64,000 bases of DNA from Angiostrongylus vasorum (lineage: Eukaryota > Nematoda > Chromadorea > Rhabditida > Metastrongylidae). A model generated the notes under the pieces. The model was not told where the DNA came from, searched no databases, and saw nothing but the letters and a program-made list of their open reading frames with translations. The translations under genes and the position numbers were made by a program. This document shows positions 37,058 through 48,600 of this stretch, in pieces. The stretch is taken from assembly GCA_018806985.1 (NCBI GenBank), contig JADANN010000063.1, positions 620,001-684,000 of the forward strand, written 5' to 3'. How positions within the stretch are numbered: the stretch's first letter is position 1; each line of letters begins with the position of its first letter.

Positions 37058-37095
37058 CGGCTAGCGTTTCGGCCTCTTCGCCTTATTCAGAGCCG
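37058..37095 (-). ncRNA. Solo hammerhead-like motif
   Basis: On the minus strand CGGCU, CUGAAUA (one core change), stem II GGC/GCC, GAAAC, GCU, AGCCG. Stem I has five pairs. Confidence 0.5.
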
Positions 37096-38837
37096 CAGTG
37101 ATCTGAGTCGCTTGCCCACAGGCGTTCGCCCTCACCATATGGATTGAAATTTTACAACTTCCTGCTAGCTGAACAACCAAAAAAAATTATTGATTATTTA
37201 CGCCGGTTAAAATGATGGTTTATGAAAATAAGTGATCTAACGTTCTAAAAAATTCAGTGCGCTGTTGACGAACTACTGTTGGAAACTCTGAAGAAGGCGA
37301 GGGGATTAAGCTTTTCATCTGGAAAAGATGTCTGTGTCGTATTTTTACAACCGACCAATAATCCATGCCAATAGTCGGACAATTAATAGTCATTCTTTCG
37401 TTCTCAAAGGACTTCCAGCTTGACACTATTGTATTTCCTCCTCCTATGAAGGATTTATTTTAAGGATAGAGAAAATTCCTCTATCCTGAAAATAAATCCT
37501 CTTCATCACATTGACCGCGTGAAAGATTTCTCCACACTAAAACAACAACAAAGTGTGTAAACGAGCGAGATCCATTTAATCAAAACATGATTTGTCATTA
37601 CAGCAAGCAACAGGGGTGTTCAGAAAGCAGCAAGAATTCGATGACGTAGGATGTTAAGAGCTCATTATGTAAAACCCGAGAAGCTATACAAAATGTTTAG
37701 AAGAGTATTATCGATATTCATTTAACTCAGTAGGGAACTATTGCTCTCATGCTTTGATTTTTCTTCATTGGTACAATCTGTCGATATAGATCTTCGTTGC
37801 CGAAGCTAGTGCATACATGTCACCTTGAAAAAAACCCGACATAAAATTGGCGGAAACATTAAACACGCGTTAACTAGGCAACGGGAAATCGCAGTCTGCA
37901 GTTTGATCCTTAAAAATCGTTATGTTAATATCGGCACTTTTTGCGGGCGAGATTTAGAAATCTCTAAAAGACTTCATCAATACTTCATACCCAATCTCAA
38001 AAAGTGTACCATCTTTGATAACATGATGCAGTGGGGCCTTAACATCATAAGATTGAGATTTTCATACGGTAGATTCGCTTTATTTTCGCTGCGGCATCAC
38101 TAGATTAACTGATTAGTGCTGCGAAAGAAGTCGTCAATGATGCCTACTTCATATTTACTCGAATATTAGAACACTAGTAGTTTGCTTCTTTTCTGACTTT
38201 ATTTTTTGTTGATAATCTCTAACATAGTCTTCTATGAAGTGTTCGATATGAATTACACTTGTCTCACCTCAATGCTTTTCACCGTCAATAAACTTGACAT
38301 TATATGACGGGATGTGTAGAATGAGACGAATCCAACTTGCCACATTCCTATCGCTGAAATCAATTCTGCGTTCAATCCCATGCTGTAAGACGCGTTTTTA
38401 AGCATAAGAGTGGGTGTGCTGTACGTTTTAATCCACAACATCGAAGCTGCCATTCACTAATCTGCTCTTACCTTGGTGTTCTATTCAATTGTTATCTGTT
38501 ATCTAGTTTATTCATTCATATGACATCTCATGTGGAAAATGAGATTTAGTAAACTCATGAGGCCATTTCTAGGATATAGGTAATCAAGTGGCAACATTCC
38601 GATTATTGTTTTGAAGCAGACTTCATCTTTTGAAATTATAAAGGACTTTATCTAATCAGGGATTCTAAACTAACCATCACCACTTTATTCTAGATAATTT
38701 GGTTTTCATTCCACCGTTTTGTCAGCAATAGTATCAATACTACCTACCTTTATTCCTCTTCTAAATTCATTTTTCTAAACTAAACCGATATCTTTAAAAC
38801 TATTGAGCTAAAACAAATTTGTTGCAAAACATGTATT
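37096..38837. other. AT-rich spacer
   Basis: No supported gene. A 92-codon plus-strand frame at 37825-38103 has no domain and no splice support. Confidence 0.4.
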
Positions 38838-39160
38838 CGGCTAATGTTCCGCGCCTTCGTCTTCTTCAGAACCGCGTTGATTCGAGTCGATTCTCCATAA
38901 CCGTTCGTGCTCGCGATATGGGTTTTCGCTGGAGTGGTGCACCACCTGAATGCAGCATCGTCACTCAGCAATTTCCTTTCATACAAGGAGGTTGCTGATC
39001 CATTACCATACAATTTATTTGTTTTCACGATGGCTATTCATCCTTCGACAGCGGGTGTTATACGAGTCGTTATATTTCAAAACCGGCTGCTATTTAACCT
39101 CACGAGGTTGTCATAAAACGTCTATTCGGTTAACGTTTCGGCGCCTTCGTCTTCTTTGCC
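38838..39160 (-). repeat. Two hammerhead-like motifs in direct order, 290 bp apart
   Basis: Motif 1 at 38838-38875 (CUGAAGA, GGAAC, AUU, AGCCG) and motif 2 at 39127-39160 (AAGAAGA, GGC/GCC stem, GAAAC, GUU) lie on the same strand. The second has lost the CUG of its core. A direct pair is the layout expected of a tandem PLE arm or of a small non-autonomous ribozyme-flanked element. Confidence 0.45.
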
Positions 39161-39557
39161 TTAAAAACACTAAACAAATAATTCTCGTGCTTTAGAGGAA
39201 TGATTACAAAACGTCCCGTTCTACCCTTTTGCAAAGTCTCGTTTCCTCATGAATGCTTTGCCGTGTGATTCTACGACAATATCATTATGAATGTATTGGT
39301 AAAAGTGCTATTGTTATAATCCAAGGTAATATGCATTGAGGCTTGCTGACCATAACAAATAGCTTCTCGCCAGTGGGTCCGATATATCATTGAGATCACT
39401 ATCCGCGATGAAATACCAGCTCAATCACGTCTTCATCCCAAACATTTTTTTATCTTTTGTAGTGAAAACCTATTATAATGTGTTTGGACTTTTTTCAAAG
39501 CTAATTTTTCTTGCTTTGTCATCCTATAATCAACTCTCATCGTTTACTGATCCTTCA

Positions 39558-39749
39558 TCAATGTGCTTTAATGAGTAGCTTTGCATCTTTCATCGCATTC
39601 AGTTTAAGAAACTCCTCAAACTTCGTTAGTGAAAAAGCCATAAGATCAAGATAGCTTGATTTTTTGAAGGTTTCCCTCACCAAAAAGCTTAACAAACTAC
39701 GAGCATGATTCTTCGAGTTCACCTTATGCTTAACAACCCACATTTCCTG
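39558..39749 (-). CDS. Candidate exon, unknown protein
   Basis: Open frame of 61 codons after an acceptor-like TTTTTATAACAG: MWVVKHKVNSKNHARSLLSF, later KFEEFLKLNAMKDAKLLIK, then stop. Lys-rich, helix-forming, no recognisable domain. No partner exon was found. Confidence 0.25.
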   Translation of the reverse strand, partial: QEMWVVKHKVNSKNHARSLLSFLVRETFKKSSYLDLMAFSLTKFEEFLKLNAMKDAKLLIKAH

Positions 39750-40569
39750 TTATAAAAATCTTATGTGCTGTTAGAAGCAGAAATGTTTGGGTTTAGCTAC
39801 CTCTCTCCTCCTCTAACATTCACCTTGCTCAAACCAGAAATTTTCTAGTTCTACACGATTTCAACGATTTCAAAATAAGTTTTTCTTTTACTGTGGGAGT
39901 CCCCGCAGCGGAACTAATTCATTTGAAAAAATGATATCTTTCCTGAACTCATTACGGGCACTTTTAGTAGATGTGAAATTGGAACTCACAAGAATGTGAG
40001 ATAAAACTGTTTTGTGCTTCATTCCTGGAAATAAATTTACTAAAATACATACTATTCGGTTACTAATTCCCGATTATTAGAAGTACAAGGCTAGGAACAA
40101 AGTAGTAGGTAAACGAATAATAAGTGGGCCAATGTTTTCTGAATTCGTGGTTAAGATGAAGAAGATTTTTTTGGCTCGTGTAGGAAACATAGCGTATTCA
40201 TTAGCCCTCGGCCAACGATCTTTTGATTTATGCTCTGCCACACATCACTTATCACTGCTTAATTGTGTTGGAGCGACGACTAGAGAACGTTTTATTTTCT
40301 TCCATTCTTTTCAGTAAATCACTCACCTATTTTCTATTCCTCATATTTTAGCTTGGCCTTCTCAACAAACCGCTTCACAACGTATCATCCATCGATCAGG
40401 GAAACCTCTTTTTAAGGCTCGATTAAAATGTTGCAGAGAATAAATGAAGGCGAAGACTAGGAGAAGATGCTATTCATTTCCTCTTTCATATATGCCCCTA
40501 TCTAGCTCTTTTTAAGTGATTATATTCGCTACAAGAGGACGGCGAAAGGGAAATTTCGTGAACGGTTAA

Positions 40570-40821
40570 TTCCAATTTCGAGTTTTTCTAAATTGTAGGA
40601 GTAAGTATGAAACAAATCCGTCATTTAACGTCGTACCTCATACACTAGAAAAAGAGATAAATGCTCTATGTGTAGACAAATGTATAACCGAGATCCTATC
40701 ATACATCTCAAACTGGACGGTATTTAGCGCTGACTCGATTAACAAGCATGTCAATGAAGAATTTGATCGTATTTTTTCCAATAGGACTGAAGGAATTTTA
40801 AACATAAGCGGAAGACGATGA
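40570..40821 (+). CDS. Candidate last exon without ATG, unknown protein
   Basis: 83 open codons with no Met; they include PHTLEKEINALCVDKCITEI and ADSINKHVNEEFDRIFSNRT, then stop. An acceptor-like CTAAATTGTAG at 40588-40598 could define the exon start. The composition is protein-like in otherwise AT-rich DNA; family unknown. Confidence 0.3.
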   Translation, partial: FQFRVFLNCRSKYETNPSFNVVPHTLEKEINALCVDKCITEILSYISNWTVFSADSINKHVNEEFDRIFSNRTEGILNISGRR

Positions 40822-41184
40822 CGGTGTTGACAGGTGACTACTTTGATGTACGGCAATTGTTCGAAAATTATGCACTCACGTTGTTTTTTTCTAAGTTAAC
40901 AAAATTCAATACAGGAGTTGGATTCTGCCATTTTGTGCTATATGTTTTATACTCTTATACTAAACGATACTTGTGCAATGATATTCTCGTAATTCAAACT
41001 ATGATCCGTAGAAAGATATTTTTGGTTCGTCTTTGTCGTCGAAGTAATTTATTTTTTACATTAAACATGGCTAGTATGGACTCGTGCAGAGATTAATTGA
41101 TTTGCTAACTTCGAAAAAATACGTTTTGATGACTTCATCACCAAACAATTATTAATGATGACGACGACAATAGATGAAGCAAGG

Positions 41185-41560
41185 ATAGCTCGATGGTAGC
41201 GGAGCCGGTCATCACGAACACGGTGCCGGCCCCCGTTACGCCTCGGTCCTACCAAGGCCCTCAACCTTGCAGTCCCTAAGATTTGGTACCGGACTTGTTT
41301 GAGAAAAAGTCACGCTCTGCAGTCAGGTTGAAAACGCTCTAGCCAGGCTATCCTAGCACTCCAGGGAGAATAGATGTGACCAGCTTCCACGACATCCCTT
41401 AACGAAGGCGAAGACGTCAAGCGGCAGCCGAAGCCACACGTGAAAGTTGGAGGACCTTAATGGATGATGTATGCGAGGAAACGAATCAGATTTGAGAAGT
41501 GATTGGATCCACACAGTAAACGTGAAGATGGGCCGCACAAAATAAAAATAAAATTTCACA
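41185..41560 (+). mobile_element. SINE-like family B copy
   Basis: Aligns by eye with 15655-16060 over its full length (GCCGGTCATCACGAACACGG, GAAGCCACACGTGAAAGTTG, GGATCCACACAG). Confidence 0.65.
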
Positions 41561-42485
41561 AATAATGATGATAAAGGAAGGACTACTTTAATACATCGAT
41601 AAGCCACCGTAAGTCACGATCTTTGATAATGCCGAATGCATGGCACTTCCCGAAATAGTCATCTTCGAATACTTTATATTTTATCATTTAATAGCATTAA
41701 TAACTCGGAATCCAGTATTGTTTGGATCTGAGCACCTCTTCAGTGGCCTGCTGCTTGAAGACCTTGATCTTCTTTGTGGAGCTCGTAGATTGAAGGTTGA
41801 GTCGATTCTGTTTAGATTGTTAGTAATAGCGGTAATAACGATCGTTTTCGAATACGAAATGGTGCAAAGATCAAGTTTAACAACAATTACTTATAAACGA
41901 AAAGAAGGCAATCGTTCAAGCAATTGAGCATTTTGCGTGCCTTCCATTTCCTTTTCATTTGCTACTTTCATGTGATGAACACTAAACGTCAATTCACTGC
42001 GTTGCTGATGGATAGGACTTAGAACTACACTGATATCTTCACATGTTTCTCACTTAAATCTCAGCATTAGAACCTCTCAACGTCTGCCCTTAAAGAGCCG
42101 ATCAACCAGTAACCCCAATTTTTAACCAGCTAGTTAATCGTTCAAATCATCACAACTTTGGTGTTTTCAGACACATCATGGGTTATCATGTTTTTTCACT
42201 ACATTTCACCTATTTACCATGATATTTTTTCATGAACTGTAAAACTGCGTATATTCTACGTTTATTAGTAAGCAGGATCTCATTGTACACGTGTGTTTTC
42301 TTGTCTTTCTTTGAGTTCTTGTACTATTGTTGCTTTCCTCAAAACGCAATATTCAGTTTTCCCTAGCAACTTTGGTTCACAGGAATTCCTCGTTCATGTT
42401 TTTATTCAGCTAGACCAACGTATAGCTTCTACCGTATATTCAGACCGACTTCATAACATGCACCAAATGTAATTATGTTTTCCAG

Positions 42486-42571
42486 AAAGATATATACACC
42501 TGGAAGTTGCTGCCTATGGTGCCTGAACGTGAGTGTTACTTAAATTAGCTCGTGTGCATTCGTCGACACGT

Positions 42572-42627
<56 letters not shown>

Positions 42628-45600
42628 GCACACATACACAAACACACGCACACCTGATCGTTGGTTGGTTGGAGCGAGCTTCTCGACTCAAGCAAGCCAT
42701 CATTCCCTCTGGGCTCAGCAAATAATTGGTACCAGCCTTGTCTGATAGGAGAAAAGCTCCGTATTCAAGCACCGGTATCCTCCGTGAGTGATTTTTCTAG
42801 GGTAAAATCCATTCCATTAGCTGTTGCTTGATAGAGAGAAATGCAAGATGCATCCTTGAGGGATCGATCACCGACAAACCCTTTACTTCGTCAATTTTAT
42901 TTCCTCTCCACTATTTCTTCGATTTTGAAAGAAGGGGTGTATTTTAGACCTCATCTAGAAACAGTTTTACCGAAACGATATAGGTAGACCAAGACCATAA
43001 ATTTCACACAACAACACATTAATTCTGTTTAAAAAGGAGTTCATATTATTCACATAATACTTTACAAGTTTTTTGCGAAGCCGATAAAACCGATATCTGT
43101 TTTTTCCTAAGATTTCTGAAGGATTTAAAAAGGAAAGGTAGAAAAATTTGTCAAAAACTAAGTGCTGAGACATTTGCAAAACGCTGGATCGAGGTGTTTG
43201 CGATAGCGATTAAACCCGTTATTAACTTTTCGATGGGCTAATGTGTTCACCACCACATTATGCGAGCCCTTCGCTTATTTGCTTAGCTTTGTTTCAGCCG
43301 CGTCTTAATTTCAAGGTGCTGTCAGCAATCACCCGTCAATGGGATTTATCTGAACAGCACAAATCGTGACTGAGCACAGTTGAGCTGTTTTTATTCACTG
43401 CCTATTCATTTTTCATGGCAAAGTATGATGTGAAACATAACCACAGTGATGCCTGATATTTGCAAAACTCCGGACAACAGGTGTATGCGGTGAGGATCGA
43501 ACATGCCGTTACTCTTTCCTGGGCTAACGTAGGCTAACGTAAGAGAAAGGCAAAACGAAGCAGACACACAGTGTGATGCTGAACACTTCAGCCCCCGAAA
43601 GGATAATAGCGGGTTTGATCCCCACCTCAAACATTTGCACTCTGGAGTTTTGCAAATATCTAAGCATTATTGTGCTTATATTTCACATCATACCCCGCCA
43701 TGAAAAACTATTAGGCAGCAAGTAAAAAATAGTTAAAACCAGGTTCATAACAAATATTTGGAGCGGCAGATTGGATGGCAGACCAAAGAGATAAAATGAA
43801 GAACGCGCTAGTAGAAATTTTCAGATAAGTTTCGTGGAGCTTGGGTTTTAGCTGGTCTGTACACGGCAATCATGGTAGAATCTGCCACGTTTGGTGTTCT
43901 TTCTCATGTAACCCTTGCTGAGATGATCGATTACAGTCAGATAACTGTCGAGCAAAGGTAAGTAACAATCTGAACAACAGGTTCAAAACCACGATTCAGC
44001 ATTGTTTTATAAAGTAGAAGTTCCATAGTAATTAAACGGAGAGAATTATGCTTCCGAAAACTTCTAAGCTTAAGCGGATATTTTCTTTCAGAAGTTCGGC
44101 TGCGGTATTAATTCTAACCTTTGCCGTCGTTTCACTTATTGGTGGGCCTTTAAACGATCATCACTAGCTTAATACTGAAACAAGGCAGTGAAAAAAAAAG
44201 TATAATAGTTTTTTCAAGTCTTGCTCTATTGTCAGGATATATTTCAACACTTCCTTGTCTGTGTTACGCGGTGCAGAAGCACTCAGCGTCGGCACTAATA
44301 CCATACCTAGTGTGGAGAATGCTGTTCACATTGATAATAATCTTTGTTATGATATGGCAGGTGTCTTTTTTTATCAACTTTTGTAAATTTGAGTAGAAAT
44401 GCTTTTAACGTCCTCCATTACATGTCTTAAGGCAACATTATCCACGAAGAAGCCGGTGTTTTTCGGTTCTACGTTCTACGATCGACAACTACCTGTGGCT
44501 GTATGGGAGGTGTGCTAGCCTAATAAACTATTAATTTCTGTGCATTCTCGGTTTAATAAGCTGACAAGAGGTTGATAAGAAAATTTGTTGGATAAGAACT
44601 AAGGAACTAGAACTAATAGAGACCACATAGGTCTGTAAAATATTATTTCTTGCATTTGCCAATGGAATTTAATGTCATTCTGTGACCTATCGAAGCCCAT
44701 TGTTTAACGGGATCATCTAACACAATAAAGTAAGGTTCCCTGACACATACACAAGGTTGTTATTTCAATACACCACTCGGGGATCACAAAGCATTCGATC
44801 CCTCCGGGGCCTGGAAATGGGTGCGAGACAAGTCTGTGAGGAGTGCAACACTAACTTGATACATCTATGGACCACCACGAGTCATTTTAGACGAACGATT
44901 TGCATTCAACCACCTCTAAGGATGCTTGATGAAGTCGAATGCGTAGCACATCCTTCAGGGATTGATGAAGGCCAAAAGCTTTAGAAATTTCAGCTTTAGC
45001 AGGAGCAAAGAATGAAATTGCCGTAAAAACAGCATACAGGGAAGTGCAGGTATGTATGAGAAAAACCTACAGCTTTAGTAGAGATATTAGAAAAAAATTT
45101 ATTCAGATGTTCTTTTTGAAGTTAGCACTTAAAAGAGAAGAAAAACCCACTTGTGACCTAGAGTTTTAATGTTTTAGAAAAATTACAAAAAAAATCAAAA
45201 CAGTTCGACGCATTAGAAACGATTACGCATCAACCATAATAGAAAGATAAAAAAATACTAGCTAAGAGAAAGGCGAAACGAAGGACGTGCATGGTGTGGT
45301 GGTGAACGCGTTAACCCCAAGAAAATGTAATTACGCGTTCGTTTCCCCCTCAGACAGCTGCCGTCCGAAGTTTTTACAAATATGTCGGCATCATTGCAGC
45401 TGATTTCGCATAAAACCTTGCCGTGAAAATTGTAGTAGGTAGTAAATAAAAAAGTTATCATTGTGATTTACACTGCAGCCTCAGCTCAACTAGGTTCAAT
45501 GTCGATTTGAGCTCCCCAGATCATTTCTTTGAGGGGTGATTGCTGATGGCACTGGTGGATAGAGAAAACTAGCTGACAGAAAGGCGAAACGAAGGACACG

Positions 45601-48600
45601 CATGGTGTTGTGGTGAACGCGTTAGCTCTCGAAAAAGGGTATCAGCGCTTTCGTTGTCAATCGCAGACACCTGCCGTCGGGAGTTCCACAAGTACTTCAG
45701 CCTCATTGTGGTTGATTTTCGCATAATACCCGGCCGTGAGAATTGTAGTAGGCAGTGAATAAAAAAAGTCAACATTGTAATTACACATCAATTCCTATTC
45801 CAACAGGTGCGCAATGATAAATGGTGCTTTTGAGCAGTCTCGCCAGTAAAGTATGGCTGTGTCGCCAATAAAAAAGTGGTTATTTCATAACAGAAAACGT
45901 ATATTCAACATCAGATAGTCGTTGCAGGAAAACTCTGCATCTTCTGCCGGCGAAGTGATGTTCAACCTTCTTTGACTGGCTTAACATAAATGTGCACGCA
46001 ATTTTTTGTGGAATAATTTACTTCAAGTGACAATCAGTATATCTCAGAAAAACATACTTTGGCAATAAAGGATAAAGCTCCAGCATTCTGAAATATCCGA
46101 GGCATGCGCTATGAATTCAATTTTATCAGGCATGGTTAGAGGTGATTTAATGCATCTCCCTGCTCTGGCGTTGAATGACATATGATGACGCGCGTTGACC
46201 TACCAATCTATCCAGTTGGTGCTCTTATCCTTTCAAATAGGTCTGTTATCAATTTGCCCCAGAAAGATGGAAGACTTAGTGAGCCTGGAAAGCTCTATCG
46301 AGCGGGTGACAAAGTATCTATTTCAAAGAGTACCTCTTGCAACTGCAGCGCTCTGAAGAAAGGGGCTAAGTGTTATTTGAAAATAATACTCTTCTGTCTT
46401 AAAAACTTCCTAAGAAGCTCTCTCATTGGTTGAAGTAAAAGAGACCACATATTCAAAATGATCTGGCATGCAAATTGATTTAAAAGCCTAGCTGTTTCTA
46501 TGTGCTGCTTAGATATGTGGATAAACTTTCAATATAACGTAATCGTTTTAACTCATACGTGCATTTACATGTCTGCTTATTTGCAAACTTGATCTATGCG
46601 TCAGCTCTGACAAGTTAGCAAAGAAGTGACTGTATACCTTTAGGAGGTAAAAAAAGCTCTAAAGCTCCCAGCGTTGCTGAATCCCTAAGGAAAGCGCCAT
46701 GCATTCAACTTCATTAAGCATCGTTTGGAGGTGATTGTGTGCATAGCTGGCCTTTTACTATGATTCGCAGTGGCCTACCGATGTATCGAGCTAGTGCTGC
46801 TAGGCTTCCAGACAACCCTGGTACCAATTTGCCGACCGCGGAGGGATGGAGGGCTTGGTGGGCCTGGGGCGCGTGGTTCGATTCCATGTGTGTGTTGCAG
46901 GGGCCCCTCCGACCACTGCGCGAAACACGCCCTTTCTTTTCTCTTTTAGGAGGTAGTTTCCATGAAATGCCCCTTGCCAGCTCGATAGGTCACGAAAAGT
47001 AACGTGTTGATGCCATCTCAAAAGCACTAAGACGCACTGCACAAAAATTGTTATAACACTCGACACTCTTTTTTGTTCCTCAATCAAGCCTAGCCCTGAT
47101 AACTGATTCGCTCGAACTTGCTCACAGATATTTCACAGCAGCGCTCCGGAGTCAGCCTGTAGTCGAGGATATTTCTGGACATGTAAGTGATTGAAGCTTA
47201 CGTGGTAAAGCTTATAGCGCAGCGGTTAAATGCTCTATGCAATGCACATAGATTCGGTCCTTGGTTCGATCTCGAGCCCCGAGCTCAGCAAACTTTCCAT
47301 TGTTCCGGGGTAGGCAAGTTGGTATCAGATTTGTATGGAAGGATAGCAGCACTGGCTCGATACATCGCTAGGCCATCTCGAGCCATTGTATATGTCAGAT
47401 ATGCATTCAGTCACATCTAACGATGCTTATTGAAGTCGAGTGCATGGTAAATTTCTTCAGATATTGATCAAAGCCGAGCGCTTTATTCGTTTTCCTTTGT
47501 AAGTGATCAACAATCTTGTGTCGGTTCACTAATAACAAAATGACCTATTCAAATGTCCGGATCAAAGAAGCAAAATGTTTAGGGATCAGTGGTAGGTCGC
47601 TAGTGACTTCGTGCTGACATTCTGTAGTCGACAGTGTGCTTTTTAAACTTGCTGGAAAACACAGTACTTACTTAGACATTTGCGCACTCCGTCTTACTGT
47701 GGACCGTATCATATTTTCCATTCGTTTCTGTCTCTCCCAATCGTCGTTCATGATTATAGCCGCTACGAACACAGTGGCGTCCACAGGCACGTTCCGTTAT
47801 TCCGAAATCGTTTATATTGGCGAATACAGATGGTTGATGTTAGTCACGAATATGTCCGCCTATCGTTTGAATGCTCTTCTAAGAGGACGCTTGCATTCTT
47901 TTTGGAGGCCTCTCCACTGTTCTTTTCTTTCATATGTCACCTATTCTTCTTATTATGTGACCAGCCTATCTGCGTCCGCAATTAATGCATATTCTTCCGG
48001 ACCCCGAAGATTGCATAGGTTTCAAGGATTTAAGCTACGCATTCCGAGTAGATGTTGTGAATGACAGCTTTATTTCGGAAAACACAATTCAAGCGCTGTT
48101 TGTGCAGTGAGCAGAGTTTTTGCCCTTGCTCAACCATAAGGCCAGGGTTCTGCTGAACAAGGAGGCACTGAAACAACTGTTAAGTTCAGAAGCTCAGCAC
48201 GGAGTATTGGGTCCGATTATTGGGTGGTGCTTTCTCTAAGAGGCCAAAAGCGGCTTCTACTGCTATTCCTCTGCTTTTTAGACGACAGCGCCTTCTGTTC
48301 AGAGATCCAAAGACGGTTTATTAGTACTTGAAGCACTTATGCCTTGATAGATTTCCGATGTTGACTGGGCTTCATTCATATTGTCGCCACAGGTAGTTGC
48401 CGGCTCTTTTGGTTCAGAGGAAAATTTGCCACTTTGTCGAATAATTTTATCCAGAACAGTGGAGAATCCTAGCATTAGTGCACTCATAACTAGGCTTCCG
48501 GATCGAAACGTCGAACTTCTTCTCGGTCTGGAATACTCTTTTAGGGAGGTAAACTCCTCGTAATAGATCGCGGTCCGACATTCAGGAACATCCCAGCCAA

